NCBI RefSeq assembly: GCF_032918005.1
Contig: NZ_CP136628.1
Coordinates: forward strand, 7,053,501-7,117,500
DNA: 64,000 bases
Origin: Bradyrhizobium sp. NDS-1
GTDB lineage: Bacteria; Pseudomonadota; Alphaproteobacteria; Rhizobiales; Xanthobacteraceae
Direction: 5' to 3'
How positions within the stretch are numbered: position 1 is the first letter of the stretch; each line of letters starts with the position of its first letter. The translations under genes and the position numbers were made by a program. Under the pieces are notes generated by a model. That model made no database searches, was not told where the DNA came from, and saw nothing but the letters and a program-made list of their open reading frames with translations. Positions 1-8,884 of the stretch are shown here, one piece after another.

Positions 1-1291
1 AGACGCAGAGCAGCGTGCCGTAGGGCACGCGGAAGCGGTATCCATTGGCGGCGATCGCGGCCGATTCCATGTCGAGCGCGACCGCGCGCGATTGCGACAG
101 GCGGCGGATCACCTCAGGACCGCTGATCTCCCAATTGCGATTGTCGACGCTCGCGACGGTGCCCGTGCGCATCAGCCGCTTCAGCTCGAAACCTTCCAGC
201 CCGGTGACGTCCTCGACCGCCTCCTCGAGCGCGACCTGCATCTCGGCCAGTGCCGGGATCGGCACCCAGAGCGGCAGCTCGCGGTCGAGCACGTGATCCT
301 CGCGCACGTAGCCATGCGCGAGCACGTAGTCGCCGAGCCGCTGTGTGTTGCGCAGGCCGGCGCAATGGCCGAGCATCAGCCACGCATGCGGGCGCAGCAC
401 CGCGACGTGGTCGGTGACGTTGCGCGCGTTGGACGGACCGGTGCCGATGTTGATCAGGGTGATGCCGCGATAGCCCGGCGCGACCAGGTGGAAGGCCGGC
501 ATTTGCGGCGTGCGCGCAGGCGCGCCCCCGCTGATCGCGCCACCGCTGCGCGTGATGACATTGCCGGGCGCGACGAAGGCTTCGAGGCCGGCTTCGCCGG
601 ACTGGAGCCGCTGCTGGCAGGCTTGCGCAAATGCGTCGACATAGAACTGGTAGTTGGTGAAGATTACGAAGTTCTGGAAATGCTCGGGATCGGTGCCGGT
701 GTAATGATAGAGGCGGCGCAGCGAGTAATCGACGCGAGCCGCACGAAAAAGCGACAGCGGCTCGGGCGCGCCCGGCTGCAGCTCAAACGTGCCGTCGGCG
801 ATGGAATCGTCCATCGTCGCGAGATCCGGCACGTCGAACGCATCGCGCAGCGACCGCGTCACAAGTGAATTCTCGCTGGTGGTGATGGCGGCCTCGATGT
901 TGATGTCGCGGCGGTAGGCGAAGTGGATGGGAATCGGCTCGGAGGATTCCCCGATCTCGACAGGCACGCCATGGTTCTGGATCAGCAGCCCGATCTGTTC
1001 GACCAGATAGCTGCGGAACAGATCCGGCCGCGTGACGCTGGTCTCGTGCACGCCGGGACCGGCGACGAAGCCATAGGCGAGACGCGAATCCAGCCGCGCG
1101 TGCGTCGCGGTGGTGACGCGCACGAACGGATAGTAGGCCCGCACCCGCGTCGTGATCGCTTCGCCGCCAACATAGGCCTCGAACCGGTCGCGCAGGAACT
1201 TCGTGTTGCGCTCGTAGATCTCTTCGAGGCGGGCAACGGCAAGGGCCGCGTCGGAGAAGGATTCGGTGGCGATGGAGGGGAGAGATCGCAT
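1..1291 (-). CDS. amn: AMP nucleosidase, C-terminus cut by window edge
   Basis: About 430 residues are visible from the ATG at 1291 to the left edge; enterobacterial Amn is about 484 residues, so the last 50-60 are missing. The family hydrolyses AMP to adenine and ribose 5-phosphate in the cytoplasm. The N-terminal third (VRAYYPFVRV, then ARLDSRLAYGFV) matches the Amn-specific regulatory domain. The rest is a phosphorylase-fold domain with NIGTGPSNARNVTDH, LMLGHCAGLRN and the nucleoside-contacting segment ALDMESAAIAANG near the edge. I read it directly from the minus strand. The gene stands alone, followed upstream by an intergenic inverted repeat. Family assignment is strong; catalytic activity is inferred. 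Confidence 0.9.
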   Translation of the reverse strand, partial: MRSLPSIATESFSDAALAVARLEEIYERNTKFLRDRFEAYVGGEAITTRVRAYYPFVRVTTATHARLDSRLAYGFVAGPGVHETSVTRPDLFRSYLVEQIGLLIQNHGVPVEIGESSEPIPIHFAYRRDINIEAAITTSENSLVTRSLRDAFDVPDLATMDDSIADGTFELQPGAPEPLSLFRAARVDYSLRRLYHYTGTDPEHFQNFVIFTNYQFYVDAFAQACQQRLQSGEAGLEAFVAPGNVITRSGGAISGGAPARTPQMPAFHLVAPGYRGITLINIGTGPSNARNVTDHVAVLRPHAWLMLGHCAGLRNTQRLGDYVLAHGYVREDHVLDRELPLWVPIPALAEMQVALEEAVEDVTGLEGFELKRLMRTGTVASVDNRNWEISGPEVIRRLSQSRAVALDMESAAIAANGYRFRVPYGTLLCV

Positions 1292-1348
1292 GGGTCGACC
1301 GCCGGGCTGTCTGAGCTTCGAGTCGAACTATAGCAAAGAAGGCGGTGT

Positions 1349-1439
1349 CGTAGGATGGGTTAGCGCAGCATAACCCACCACTTCTGCTTCTGCTGACGCA
1401 GAAGCGGTGGGTTGCGGCTTCGCCTAACCCACCCTACGA
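1349..1439. repeat. Intergenic inverted repeat
   Basis: Arms TCGTAGGATGGGTTAG and CTAACCCACCCTACGA pair over 16 bases with one mismatch, and a second inner pair (TTCTGCTTCTGC / GCAGAAG) extends the fold. It fills the gap between the amn start and the hlyD-like stop. The GTAGGGTGGGTTAG type of element is a dispersed intergenic repeat in bradyrhizobia by my recollection; only one copy is in this window. Confidence 0.7.
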
Positions 1440-1467
1440 GATCTCCGGAATCACGCGCTTTCGCGCG

Positions 1468-2802
1468 TCACTTCTCGCGGAACGCGCGCATCAGCTGGTC
1501 GTGCAGCGGCTTCATCAGATAGGACAGCATGGTGCGGTCGCCGGTCTGGACGAAGGCTTCCACGGGCATGCCGGGAATCATCTTGACGTCGCCGAGGCGG
1601 GCGATCTCCTCGGCCGGCATCGAGACGCGGATGGTGTAGTAGCTCTGACCGGTGCGCTGGTCGGTGGTGACGTCGGGCGAGACGCGGCTGACGAGGCCGT
1701 TGAGCTCCGGCGTGGTGCGCTGGTTGAAGGCAGAGAGGCGCAGCAGCGTCTTCTGGCCGATCTGGAGCTTGTCGATGTCCACCGGGTTGACCTTGGCTTC
1801 GACCTGGAGATCGTCGGCCTGCGGCACGATCAGCATCAACGCATCGCCGGCGGTGATGACGCCGCCGACGGTGTGCACCGTCGATTGCAGCACCATGCCG
1901 TCCTGCGGCGCGCGGATGTCGATGCGGCGAAGCTGGTCTTCGGCGGCGACCTTGCGCTCGATCAGCTCGCCGATCTTGTCGTTGGTCTCGCGCAGGTCCT
2001 TGGAGACTTCGCTCACCACGTCCTTGTCGACCTGGATGATCTGCAGCTCGGTCTCGGTGATCTTGCCCTTGGCCTGGGCGCGCGCGGCGATGTACTGCGC
2101 GCGCTCACCGTTAAGGCGGGCCGAGTCGCGTTCGAGCTGGGTCAGGCGCGAGATCTGCACCAGGCGCTTGTCGTAAAGCTCCCGCACGCCGGTGAGCTCG
2201 TTCTGCACCAGCGCGATCTCCTGGTCCTTGGCCTTCTCCTGGGCGCTGAGGCCGGAGATTTCCTCGTTGAGCTGCGTGATGCGCTCGCGTAGCTGGGCCT
2301 TCTGTCCGGTGCGGCCGTTGACACGGACGTCGAACAGCTTGGTTTCGGCGGAAAGCAGCAGCTTGACGTCAGGATCGACGGCGCGATCGAGCAGGGCCTG
2401 CGGAAATTCGATTCTGTCCACACCGCGCTGCTCGGCCTGCAACCGCGCCGCGCGCGCCTGCGCGGCGTCGAGATTCTTGGTGACGATGGCAAGGTTCGCC
2501 TTGGTGACGGTGTCGTCGAGCCGAACCACGATGTCGCCGGCCTTGACCCGGTCGCCGTCGCGGGCGCGCACCTCGCCGACCACGCCGCCGGTCGGGTGCT
2601 GCACCTTCTTGACGTTGGATTCGACCACGATCTGCCCCGGCGCGATCAGCGCGCCCGAGATCAGCACCGTGGACGCCCAGCCGCCGAGACCGACGACCAG
2701 GACCAGCACGATCACGAGGCCGAGGATCAGGTGAAACTTGATGGATTCGCGCACGGTCCTCTTCGCGGCAGGCTTCGGGCCGCCGATGGCCATCGTGCTC
2801 AT
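1468..2802 (-). CDS. Type I secretion membrane fusion (adaptor) protein, HlyD/PrtE family
   Basis: 444 residues, the usual size for HlyD/PrtE adaptors, which bridge the inner-membrane ABC exporter to an outer-membrane TolC-like channel. A single membrane segment lies at about residues 23-50 (FHLILGLVIVLVLVVGLGG). It is followed by the first lipoyl half (IVVESNVKKVQHPTGGVVGE), a long alpha-helical coiled-coil region (about 110-290, rich in Glu/Gln/Lys/Ala), the second lipoyl half (IRAPQDGMVLQS) and the beta-barrel with GMPVEAFVQTGDR near the C-terminus. The ATG overlaps the stop of the upstream ABC gene by 4 bases, so the pair is translationally coupled. No outer-membrane TolC gene is in the window. 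The natural local substrate candidate is the large protein at 16853-22174, but that is 12 kb away, so pairing is inference. Confidence 0.92.
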   Translation of the reverse strand: MSTMAIGGPKPAAKRTVRESIKFHLILGLVIVLVLVVGLGGWASTVLISGALIAPGQIVVESNVKKVQHPTGGVVGEVRARDGDRVKAGDIVVRLDDTVTKANLAIVTKNLDAAQARAARLQAEQRGVDRIEFPQALLDRAVDPDVKLLLSAETKLFDVRVNGRTGQKAQLRERITQLNEEISGLSAQEKAKDQEIALVQNELTGVRELYDKRLVQISRLTQLERDSARLNGERAQYIAARAQAKGKITETELQIIQVDKDVVSEVSKDLRETNDKIGELIERKVAAEDQLRRIDIRAPQDGMVLQSTVHTVGGVITAGDALMLIVPQADDLQVEAKVNPVDIDKLQIGQKTLLRLSAFNQRTTPELNGLVSRVSPDVTTDQRTGQSYYTIRVSMPAEEIARLGDVKMIPGMPVEAFVQTGDRTMLSYLMKPLHDQLMRAFREK

Positions 2803-4547
2803 GGCTTGGCCACTCCGCCTTCGCTGACGATCTTGATCGGTGCGGGCGGCGACACGCGCGGCTGCAGCACCTGGGCGAGCACCTGCTCTTTCGGGCCGAA
2901 CGCCTGCATGCGTCCGTCGCGCAGCACCAGGATCTGGTCGACCGCCTCGACGCCGATCGGGCGGTGCGCCACCACGACGACGATGGCGCCACGCTCGCGC
3001 GCGGCACGGACGGCGCGGGTCAGCGCCTCATCGCCTTCGGTGTCGAGATTGGAGTTGGGCTCGTCGAGCACGATCAGGAAGGGGTTGCCATAGAGCGCAC
3101 GCGCCAGCGCCACGCGCTGCGCCTGGCCTGCGGAAAGCGCAGCGCCCTGCTCGCCGACTTGCGTGTTGTAGCCCTCGCGCATCTTGATGATCATCTCGTG
3201 CACGCCGGCTTCTTTCGCCGCCGCGATGATGGCGTCGGAGGTCGCCTCGGGATCGAACCGGCTGATGTTCTGCGCGATGGTGCCGCCGAACAATTCGACG
3301 TCCTGCGGCAGATAGCCGATGTGCCGGCCGAGCATGTCGGACGACCATTGATCGAGCGCCGCACCGTCGAGCCGCACCTTGCCGCGCACCGGCTGCCAGA
3401 CCCCGACCAGCGCGCGAATCAACGACGACTTGCCGGAGCCGCTCGGGCCGATCACGCCGAGACCGTTGCCCGCCACGAGCGCGAAGGTGATGTCCTGCAC
3501 GATGAGGCGTTGATCCCCGGGCGGCACCATGGCGATGCCTTCGACCGAGAGCCGGCTGGTGGGCGCCTGCAACTGCGTCGGCATCGTCTGGGCCGGCATC
3601 TGCTCCAACAGGCGGGTGAGGCGATGCCAGCTCTGGCGTGCCGCGACGAAGGATTTCCAGTGCGCGATGGCGAGATCGACCGGTGCAAGCGCGCGGGCGG
3701 AGAGGATCGAGCCGGCGATGATGATGCCGGCGGTCGCCTCCTGGTGAATGACGAGATAGGCACCGACCGCGAGCACGGCCGATTGCAGCATCATGCGGAG
3801 CACCTTTGCGACCGCGCCCAGACCGCCAGCGACATCGCTCGCACGCTGATTGCCGGCAAGGTATTTTTCGTTGGCCTCGCTCCAGCGCGCGTTCATCCGG
3901 CCGGCCATGCCCATCGACACCATGACCTCCGCGTTGCGGCGGCTGGCCTGAGCGATATCGTTGCGCTGCGCGGCAAGTCCCATCGCCTCCTTCGCCGGCT
4001 GGCGGGACATGAATTCGGTGACCAGCGTCAGGCCGACCAGGATGATGGCGCCGATCAATGCGGTGACGCCGATCATGACGTGGAAGGCGAAGCAGATGGC
4101 GAGATAGAGCGGCAGCCAGGGCAGATCGAAGAACGCGCTCGGACCCATGCTGCCGAGGAAGGAGCGGACATTGTCGAGATCACGCAGCGGCTGGAGCCCT
4201 TCGTTGCGGCTGCCGACCAGCAGCGGCAGGCGCACGATGGTGTCGAACACGCGCTTGTTGAGGGCTTCGTCCAGCGCGGTGCCGATCCGTCCGAGGATCC
4301 GGTTGCGGATCATGTCGAGCAGGCCCTGCGCCATGTAGAGGAAGCTGGCGAGGATGATGAGGCCGACGAGGGTGGGGATGCTGCGGCTCGGCAGCACCCG
4401 GTCGTAGACCTCCAGCATGAAGATCGACCCGGTCAGATAGAGCAGGTTGATCATGCAGCTCATCAAGCCGACGCCGACGAACGCCGTGCGACAAGCGCGC
4501 ATGGCGTCACCGAGCTCTGAACGGCGGGCGCCAGGGATGGCTGCCAT
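2799..4547 (-). CDS. Type I secretion ABC transporter permease/ATPase, PrtD family
   Basis: 582 residues: an N-terminal ABC transmembrane domain (about residues 20-310, starting FVGVGLMSCMINLLYLTGSI) and a C-terminal ATPase domain. Walker A GPSGSGKSS is near residue 370, the signature LSAGQAQRVALARAL near 474 and Walker B IVLDEPNSNLD near 490. It lacks the N-terminal C39 peptidase or C39-like domain of HlyB/LapB-type exporters, which places it with PrtD/AprD/LipB exporters that move repeat-in-toxin proteases, lipases and S-layer-like proteins by a C-terminal signal. It is the first gene of a two-gene operon with the HlyD-like gene. A short perfect hairpin lies in the leader region (4581-4604). 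Confidence 0.93.
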   Translation of the reverse strand: MAAIPGARRSELGDAMRACRTAFVGVGLMSCMINLLYLTGSIFMLEVYDRVLPSRSIPTLVGLIILASFLYMAQGLLDMIRNRILGRIGTALDEALNKRVFDTIVRLPLLVGSRNEGLQPLRDLDNVRSFLGSMGPSAFFDLPWLPLYLAICFAFHVMIGVTALIGAIILVGLTLVTEFMSRQPAKEAMGLAAQRNDIAQASRRNAEVMVSMGMAGRMNARWSEANEKYLAGNQRASDVAGGLGAVAKVLRMMLQSAVLAVGAYLVIHQEATAGIIIAGSILSARALAPVDLAIAHWKSFVAARQSWHRLTRLLEQMPAQTMPTQLQAPTSRLSVEGIAMVPPGDQRLIVQDITFALVAGNGLGVIGPSGSGKSSLIRALVGVWQPVRGKVRLDGAALDQWSSDMLGRHIGYLPQDVELFGGTIAQNISRFDPEATSDAIIAAAKEAGVHEMIIKMREGYNTQVGEQGAALSAGQAQRVALARALYGNPFLIVLDEPNSNLDTEGDEALTRAVRAARERGAIVVVVAHRPIGVEAVDQILVLRDGRMQAFGPKEQVLAQVLQPRVSPPAPIKIVSEGGVAKP

Positions 4548-4580
4548 CAGTCTGATCTCTTTCCGGTGAGAGGCAAAGCC

Positions 4581-4604
4581 CCTGATTTCAAAGGCGAAAT
4601 CAGG
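4581..4604. other. Perfect 9-bp hairpin in the leader of the type I exporter operon
   Basis: CCTGATTTC and GAAATCAGG pair perfectly around a six-base loop, 34 bases before the exporter ATG on the minus strand. There is no T-run after it in either direction, so it is not an obvious intrinsic terminator. It could be an mRNA leader structure or a protein-binding site; nothing in the sequence decides. Confidence 0.5.
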
Positions 4605-4803
4605 AGTACTTGACTCGGATTAATATGGCGTTTTCCGCCTGTCCAACGCGGCCGACCTAATCCAGGCCTTCATGAGCCACATCTACCCTTGGTGGCCTCA
4701 CGCGCAAGTCCGGATTTTCACAGGCTTGCGGCTTTTTCTTGCGGTCTTTCAGGCTCTTCCCGGAAAACCAGAGCGCGAAAGTTCCGATCCGTCGGGGCGC
4801 GGG

Positions 4804-5072
4804 CTAGAACCGACCCCCGCCACGCACCAGCCGCACCACCAGCAGCAGGATGACCGCGCCGATGGCGGAATAGACGATCTCCGACACGAGGCCGGTGCCA
4901 AGACGAATGCCGAGCTTCGGAAACAGGAAGCTCGCCACCAGCGCGCCGGCGATGCCGACACGATATCGCCGATGATGCCGAACCCGGTCCCGCGCACCAC
5001 CTTGCCGGCGAGCCAGCCGGCCACCAGGCCGACGAACAGGATGACAAGCAGGCGTTCGTTAGAAATGTGCAT
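4804..5072 (-). pseudogene. GlsB/YeaQ/YmgE-family membrane protein with a frameshift
   Basis: From the ATG at 5072 the frame reads MHISNERLLVILFVGLVAGW and continues through KVVRGTGFGIIGDI, a typical first half of this small inner-membrane family (transglycosylase-associated/stress-response proteins of about 80-90 residues). After GDI, near 4957-4964, the family sequence continues only in another frame: VGIAGALVASFLFPKLG, then SEIVYSAIGAVILLLVVRLV and GGGRF, ending at a TAG at 4804-4806. One missing base in the GATATCGTGTCGGC stretch explains it. Without the shift the gene would encode about 89 residues with three hydrophobic segments. Either a true inactivating deletion or a sequencing error; both halves are well conserved, which suggests a recent event. 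Confidence 0.8.
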
Positions 5073-5240
5073 AAGTGAGGTCCCTCTCCGTGAACCGCGC
5101 CATGGAACGGGAACCGGAATGAATGCGGAGTGAATGCTGTTCCCCGGGGCCGGTTGAGGCCGGAAAGAGGAAAAGTCGAAAAACAACCCCATGCACAGTA
5201 GCCAAGTCGGTGTTGTCGCAGAGAAATTTCGAAGGGCGTA

Positions 5241-6218
5241 TTACGGCATCGCGGCCGCCTGCTCCGCCAGCACACATCGCGCCGCCCGGCCCGGCCCGAC
5301 CTCCACATTTGCAGGCAATTGCTCCAGGCAACGAGGCTGGGCCGCCGCGCAGCGGGGAGCGAAGGAGCAGTTGTGGGGCTGTTCGGCCAGCGAGGGCGGC
5401 GTGCCGGGAATGGTTTCGAGGCGCTGCCCGCGCTTGGCGCCGTGGACGGTCGAGGCAAGCAGGCCCTTGGCGTAGGGGTGCACCGGGCTGCGGACGATGT
5501 CGCGCAAGCTGCCCTGCTCCACGATCTGGCCGGCATACATCACCGCAACCCGGTCGCAGATCTCGATGGCGACGCCGATGTCGTGGGTGACGAAGATGAC
5601 GGACATGCCGAACTCGCGCTGCAGCTCGCGCAGCAGCAACAGGATCTGGATCTGCACGGTGGCATCGAGCGCCGTGGTCGGCTCGTCCGCGAGCAGGATC
5701 TTGGGCCGGCAGGCCAGCGCCAGCGCAATCATCGCGCGCTGGCGCATGCCGCCGGACATCTCGTGCGGATAGGCGTCCAGCCGGCGCTTGGCCGAGGGAA
5801 TGCGCACGACCTCGAGCATCTCGAGCGCCCGCGCCCTGCCCTCCGCATGAGATTTTCCTTCGTGCCGCACCACGCTTTCAGCGATCTGCGCCCCGATGGT
5901 GTAGACCGGGTCGAGTGCCAGTGCCGGCTCCTGGAAGATCATCGAGACGGTCTGGCCGCGGAACGACGACAGCTCCTCGTCGTTCATGGCGAGCACATCG
6001 CGGCCCATCACGTTGACCCTGCCCGAGATCTGCGTGCGCTTCTTCGGCAATAGCCGCATCAACGCACGCAATGTCACGCTCTTGCCGGAGCCGGACTCGC
6101 CGAGCAGGCCCAGCACCTCGCTGGTTCCGAGCGAGAGGCTGAGATCGTTCACGGCATAGACCGTGCGCTCGCCGGTGAAGCGGATGTTGAGGCCTGAGAT
6201 CTCGACGAGGTTGGTCAT
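5241..6218 (-). CDS. Peptide-type ABC transporter ATP-binding protein, DppD/OppD-like
   Basis: 325 residues from the ATG at 6218, chosen because it overlaps the amidase stop by 4 bases and starts the conserved ATPase fold immediately. Walker A GESGSGKS at residues 40-47, signature MSGGMRQRA about 153-161, Walker B ILLADEP about 174-180. The C-terminal extension [10 protein letters not shown] followed by [14 protein letters not shown] is the oligopeptide-transporter C-terminal domain found in DppD/OppD/GsiA-type ATPases. It is the last gene of the operon 5241-12598 and should pair with the DppF-like ATPase at 7821. Substrate is unknown; the embedded amidase suggests an amide-containing compound rather than ordinary peptides. 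Confidence 0.92.
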   Translation of the reverse strand: MTNLVEISGLNIRFTGERTVYAVNDLSLSLGTSEVLGLLGESGSGKSVTLRALMRLLPKKRTQISGRVNVMGRDVLAMNDEELSSFRGQTVSMIFQEPALALDPVYTIGAQIAESVVRHEGKSHAEGRARALEMLEVVRIPSAKRRLDAYPHEMSGGMRQRAMIALALACRPKILLADEPTTALDATVQIQILLLLRELQREFGMSVIFVTHDIGVAIEICDRVAVMYAGQIVEQGSLRDIVRSPVHPYAKGLLASTVHGAKRGQRLETIPGTPPSLAEQPHNCSFAPRCAAAQPRCLEQLPANVEVGPGRAARCVLAEQAAAMP

Positions 6219-7630
6219 GACGGCAGTTTCGGCAATCGATCGTGATAGTCGGTGACGCGCTGGAAGGCGGCGCCGATGGTGAGCAGGGTCGCCTCGTCGA
6301 AGGAACGGCCGATCAGTTGCATGCCGACCGGCAGGCCGCTTCTGGTGAAGCCGGACGGTACGGTGAGCGACGGCAGGCCGAGATAGTTCACCGGGCGGGT
6401 GAACAACGTCAGGCGCTGCACCATGGCCGGCGCGTTCGGTCCGCCGCCGACATCGCTCTCCTCGATGGTCGGCGCAGGCACCGGCGAGGCCGGTGCGATG
6501 ATCGCGTCGACGCCGGCGGTGGCTGCGTTGTGCGCGGCGAGTGCCGGACCGCGCCAGCGCATCGCCTCGAGATAGGTGATGGCGGGAACGGCGAGGCCGT
6601 TCTGAAGCCGCATCAGCACCTGCGGGCCATAATCCTGCGGACGCTCGATCATCCAGCGCTTGTGGAAGGCGGCAGCTTCCGCGGCGAGCACGAGCTGGCT
6701 CGCCGCGGACAATTGCCGCTGGTCCGGCAGCTCGACCTTGACGATGTCGGCGCCCTCGCGCTTGAGCACCGCGATGGTCTCGTCCAGCACGCGCGCGACC
6801 TCGCTGTCGAGATCGTCGACATAGAAGGCGGCGGGCACGCCGATCTTGAGACCCTTCAGCGAGCCCTTGGTCGCGGCGACATAGTCCGACAGCGGCTCGT
6901 GGCTGCATGTCGAATCGGCGGGGTCTGGGCCGGCCATCAAGGCCAGCAGCAGCGCGCAATCCTCGGCGGTCCGTGCGAGCGGACCGACCGTGTCGAGCGA
7001 TTGCGACAGCGGCATTGCGCCGGCGCGGCTGACGCGGCCCACGGTCGTCTTGAGGCCGGTGACGCCGCAGAAATGCGCGGGCATGCGGATCGATCCGCCG
7101 GTGTCCGAGCCAAGCGCCGCATAGGTCAAACGCGCGGCAACCGCCGAACCCGAGCCCGACGAGGAACCGCCGGTAATGTGGGCGACGTTCCAGGGATTGC
7201 GCACCGGACCATAATGGGCGTTATGGCCGGTCGGGCCGTAGGCGAACTCCGCCAGATGCAGCGTGCCGAGGCGCACCTGCCCGGCGTCCTTCAGCCGCTG
7301 CAAGGCGGTGGAGGTCACGGTCGGCACGAAGTCACGGCGGATCAACGAGCCGCAGGTCGAAACCTTGCCGGCATCGTAATACATGTCCTTGTGCGCGAGC
7401 GGCACGCCATGCAAGGGACCGCGGACATTGCCCTTGGCGAGCTCGGAATCGGCAGCTTCGGCCGCCTTCAATGCTGCCTCGGCCTCGACCGACATGAAGG
7501 CGTTGAGATGCGGCTGCCACTGCGCGATGCGGTGCAGCAGCGCGCGCGTCGCCTCATGCGAGGATACCTGCTTCATCGCGATCGCGCGCGCGACCTCGGT
7601 GAGCGTCATCAATGCAGGCTCAGTGCTCAT
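6215..7630 (-). CDS. Amidase (amidase signature family), AtzE-like context
   Basis: 471 residues. The amidase-signature Ser-cisSer-Lys triad is intact: Lys81 in AHKDMY, Ser156 in GGSSSGSGSA and Ser180 in GSDTGGSIRMPA, with the 24-residue spacing between the serines seen in the family. Members hydrolyse carboxamides (for example AtzE, GatA, allophanate hydrolase, malonamidase). No signal peptide, so it acts in the cytoplasm on an imported substrate. It overlaps the small DUF4089/AtzG-like gene upstream and the DppD-like ATPase downstream by 4 bases each, so all are translationally coupled. AtzE needs AtzG as a partner in the cyanuric-acid pathway; here the pairing is by gene order and family, and the substrate need not be 1-carboxybiuret. 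GatA is unlikely because no GatB/GatC is present. Confidence 0.9.
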   Translation of the reverse strand: MSTEPALMTLTEVARAIAMKQVSSHEATRALLHRIAQWQPHLNAFMSVEAEAALKAAEAADSELAKGNVRGPLHGVPLAHKDMYYDAGKVSTCGSLIRRDFVPTVTSTALQRLKDAGQVRLGTLHLAEFAYGPTGHNAHYGPVRNPWNVAHITGGSSSGSGSAVAARLTYAALGSDTGGSIRMPAHFCGVTGLKTTVGRVSRAGAMPLSQSLDTVGPLARTAEDCALLLALMAGPDPADSTCSHEPLSDYVAATKGSLKGLKIGVPAAFYVDDLDSEVARVLDETIAVLKREGADIVKVELPDQRQLSAASQLVLAAEAAAFHKRWMIERPQDYGPQVLMRLQNGLAVPAITYLEAMRWRGPALAAHNAATAGVDAIIAPASPVPAPTIEESDVGGGPNAPAMVQRLTLFTRPVNYLGLPSLTVPSGFTRSGLPVGMQLIGRSFDEATLLTIGAAFQRVTDYHDRLPKLPS

Positions 7631-7824
7631 TTCGAGACCTTCTGCGTCTGCGCGAGCACATAGCCGGCGGGCTCGAGGTCGAACGACAGCGTGCCGGCGA
7701 TGGCCTCGAAGCCTTCGAAGGCGGGCCCGATGGAATTGGAGATGCGCGTTGCGATCTCATCATCCACGGGGACGCCTGCGGTGTGCGCGATGGGCTTGAT
7801 CTCTTTCGGTGTGGGTCTCGTCAT
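7627..7824 (-). CDS. AtzG-like small protein (DUF4089 type)
   Basis: 65 residues, beginning MTRPTPKEIKPIAHTAGVPV and containing FEGFEAIAGTLSFDLEPAGY. The pattern of a short N-terminal helix, a central stretch with spaced hydrophobics and a final LEPAGY fits the DUF4089/AtzG-like family, whose founding member is the small subunit that stabilises the AtzE amidase. The stop overlaps the amidase start by 4 bases and the start overlaps the DppF-like stop by 4 bases. That position argues strongly that it is translated and that it is the amidase partner. Recognition is from residue pattern plus context, so the family call is moderate. Confidence 0.72.
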   Translation of the reverse strand: MTRPTPKEIKPIAHTAGVPVDDEIATRISNSIGPAFEGFEAIAGTLSFDLEPAGYVLAQTQKVSK

Positions 7825-8882
7825 GCGGTCTTCTCCCTGGGCGCGCGGCTATGGCCTGAGCCCGGTATCGCCATGTAGCACGCGGCCTCGTGGCCCATTT
7901 TATCCAGAGCTGTGAGCTTTGGTGTCGCATTTGCGCAGAGCGGCTCCGCAAACGGGCAGCGCGTGTGGAAGCGGCAGCCCGAGGGCGGATCGATCGGATT
8001 GGGCGGATCGCCCGTGATCGGCGGCGTCTCGGTGCGCCTGTCGGGATCGGAGGACGGCATCGCGGCCAGCAGCGCGCGCGTGTAGGGATGCGCAGGCCGA
8101 TCCCAGACCTGGTCGACCGGGCCGAGCTCGACGACCTCGCCGAGATACATCACCAGCACGCGGTCCGAAATGTAGCGGACCACGTTGAGGTCGTGGCTAA
8201 TGAACAGGTAGGTCAACCCGAACTCGCGCTTGAGGTCGGCGAGCAGATTGAGCACCTGCGCCTCGACGGATTTGTCAAGCGCGGAGACGGCCTCATCCAG
8301 GATCACCAGCCTTGGCGACAATGCCAGCGCGCGCGCGATGTTGACCCGCTGGCGCTGGCCGCCGGAGATCTCGTGCGGATAACGGCTCGCGAAGTTCTCC
8401 GGGCGCAGGCCGACCTTGCCGAGCAGCTCGCGCGCGAGGGCGCGCGCCGCGCCGTCGGCCATGCCGTGGACCTTGGGGCCGAAGGCGATCGATTCCTCGA
8501 TTGTCAGGCGCGGATTGAGCGAGGCGTAGGAATCCTGGAACACCATCTGCATGCCGCGGCGCAGCTCGCGCAGCGACAGCGACTGTCCGACGGTCATGCC
8601 GTCATAGATGATGTCGCCAGTATCGCGCGGCATCAGATGCATCAGCAGCCGCGCCGTGGTCGACTTGCCGCAGCCGGACTCGCCGACGATGCCGACGGTC
8701 TCGCCCTTGGCGACAGTGAAGGAGACATCGTCGACGGCGCGCACGGTACGCTTGGCGGCGAACAGCCCGCCGCGCACGGGAAAATGCTTGGTCAGCCCGT
8801 TGACCTGAAGCAGCGGCTGCGCCACGCCACCGACGTCCTCGACCTGCTCCAGCATTTCGACGGATGCGCTGTTCTCGCTCAT
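7821..8882 (-). CDS. Peptide-type ABC transporter ATP-binding protein, DppF/OppF-like
   Basis: 353 residues from the ATG at 8882. Walker A GESGCGKS at residues 67-74, signature ISGGQRQRV about 172-180, Walker B LVILDEAVSALD about 192-203. The C-terminal HPYTRALLAAMPSSDP and the Cys-containing CRFHTRCPFAEPLC motif are typical of DppF/OppF ATPases. It starts 2 bases after the upstream permease stop and overlaps the AtzG-like gene by 4 bases. It forms the nucleotide-binding pair with the gene at 5241-6218. Confidence 0.93.
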   Translation of the reverse strand: MSENSASVEMLEQVEDVGGVAQPLLQVNGLTKHFPVRGGLFAAKRTVRAVDDVSFTVAKGETVGIVGESGCGKSTTARLLMHLMPRDTGDIIYDGMTVGQSLSLRELRRGMQMVFQDSYASLNPRLTIEESIAFGPKVHGMADGAARALARELLGKVGLRPENFASRYPHEISGGQRQRVNIARALALSPRLVILDEAVSALDKSVEAQVLNLLADLKREFGLTYLFISHDLNVVRYISDRVLVMYLGEVVELGPVDQVWDRPAHPYTRALLAAMPSSDPDRRTETPPITGDPPNPIDPPSGCRFHTRCPFAEPLCANATPKLTALDKMGHEAACYMAIPGSGHSRAPREKTA

Positions 8883-8884
8883 GG

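Noticed and set aside
2964..4520. Long plus-strand frame opposite the type I ABC gene
   Set aside because: Antisense shadow; no conserved motif, while the minus strand has complete Walker and signature motifs.
4610..4626. TTGACT followed by TAATAT as a plus-strand promoter
   Set aside because: Spacing is only 5 bases and no plus-strand gene follows.
6215..7630. GatA subunit of the amidotransferase
   Set aside because: No GatB or GatC gene is near and the gene is locked into an ABC importer operon.
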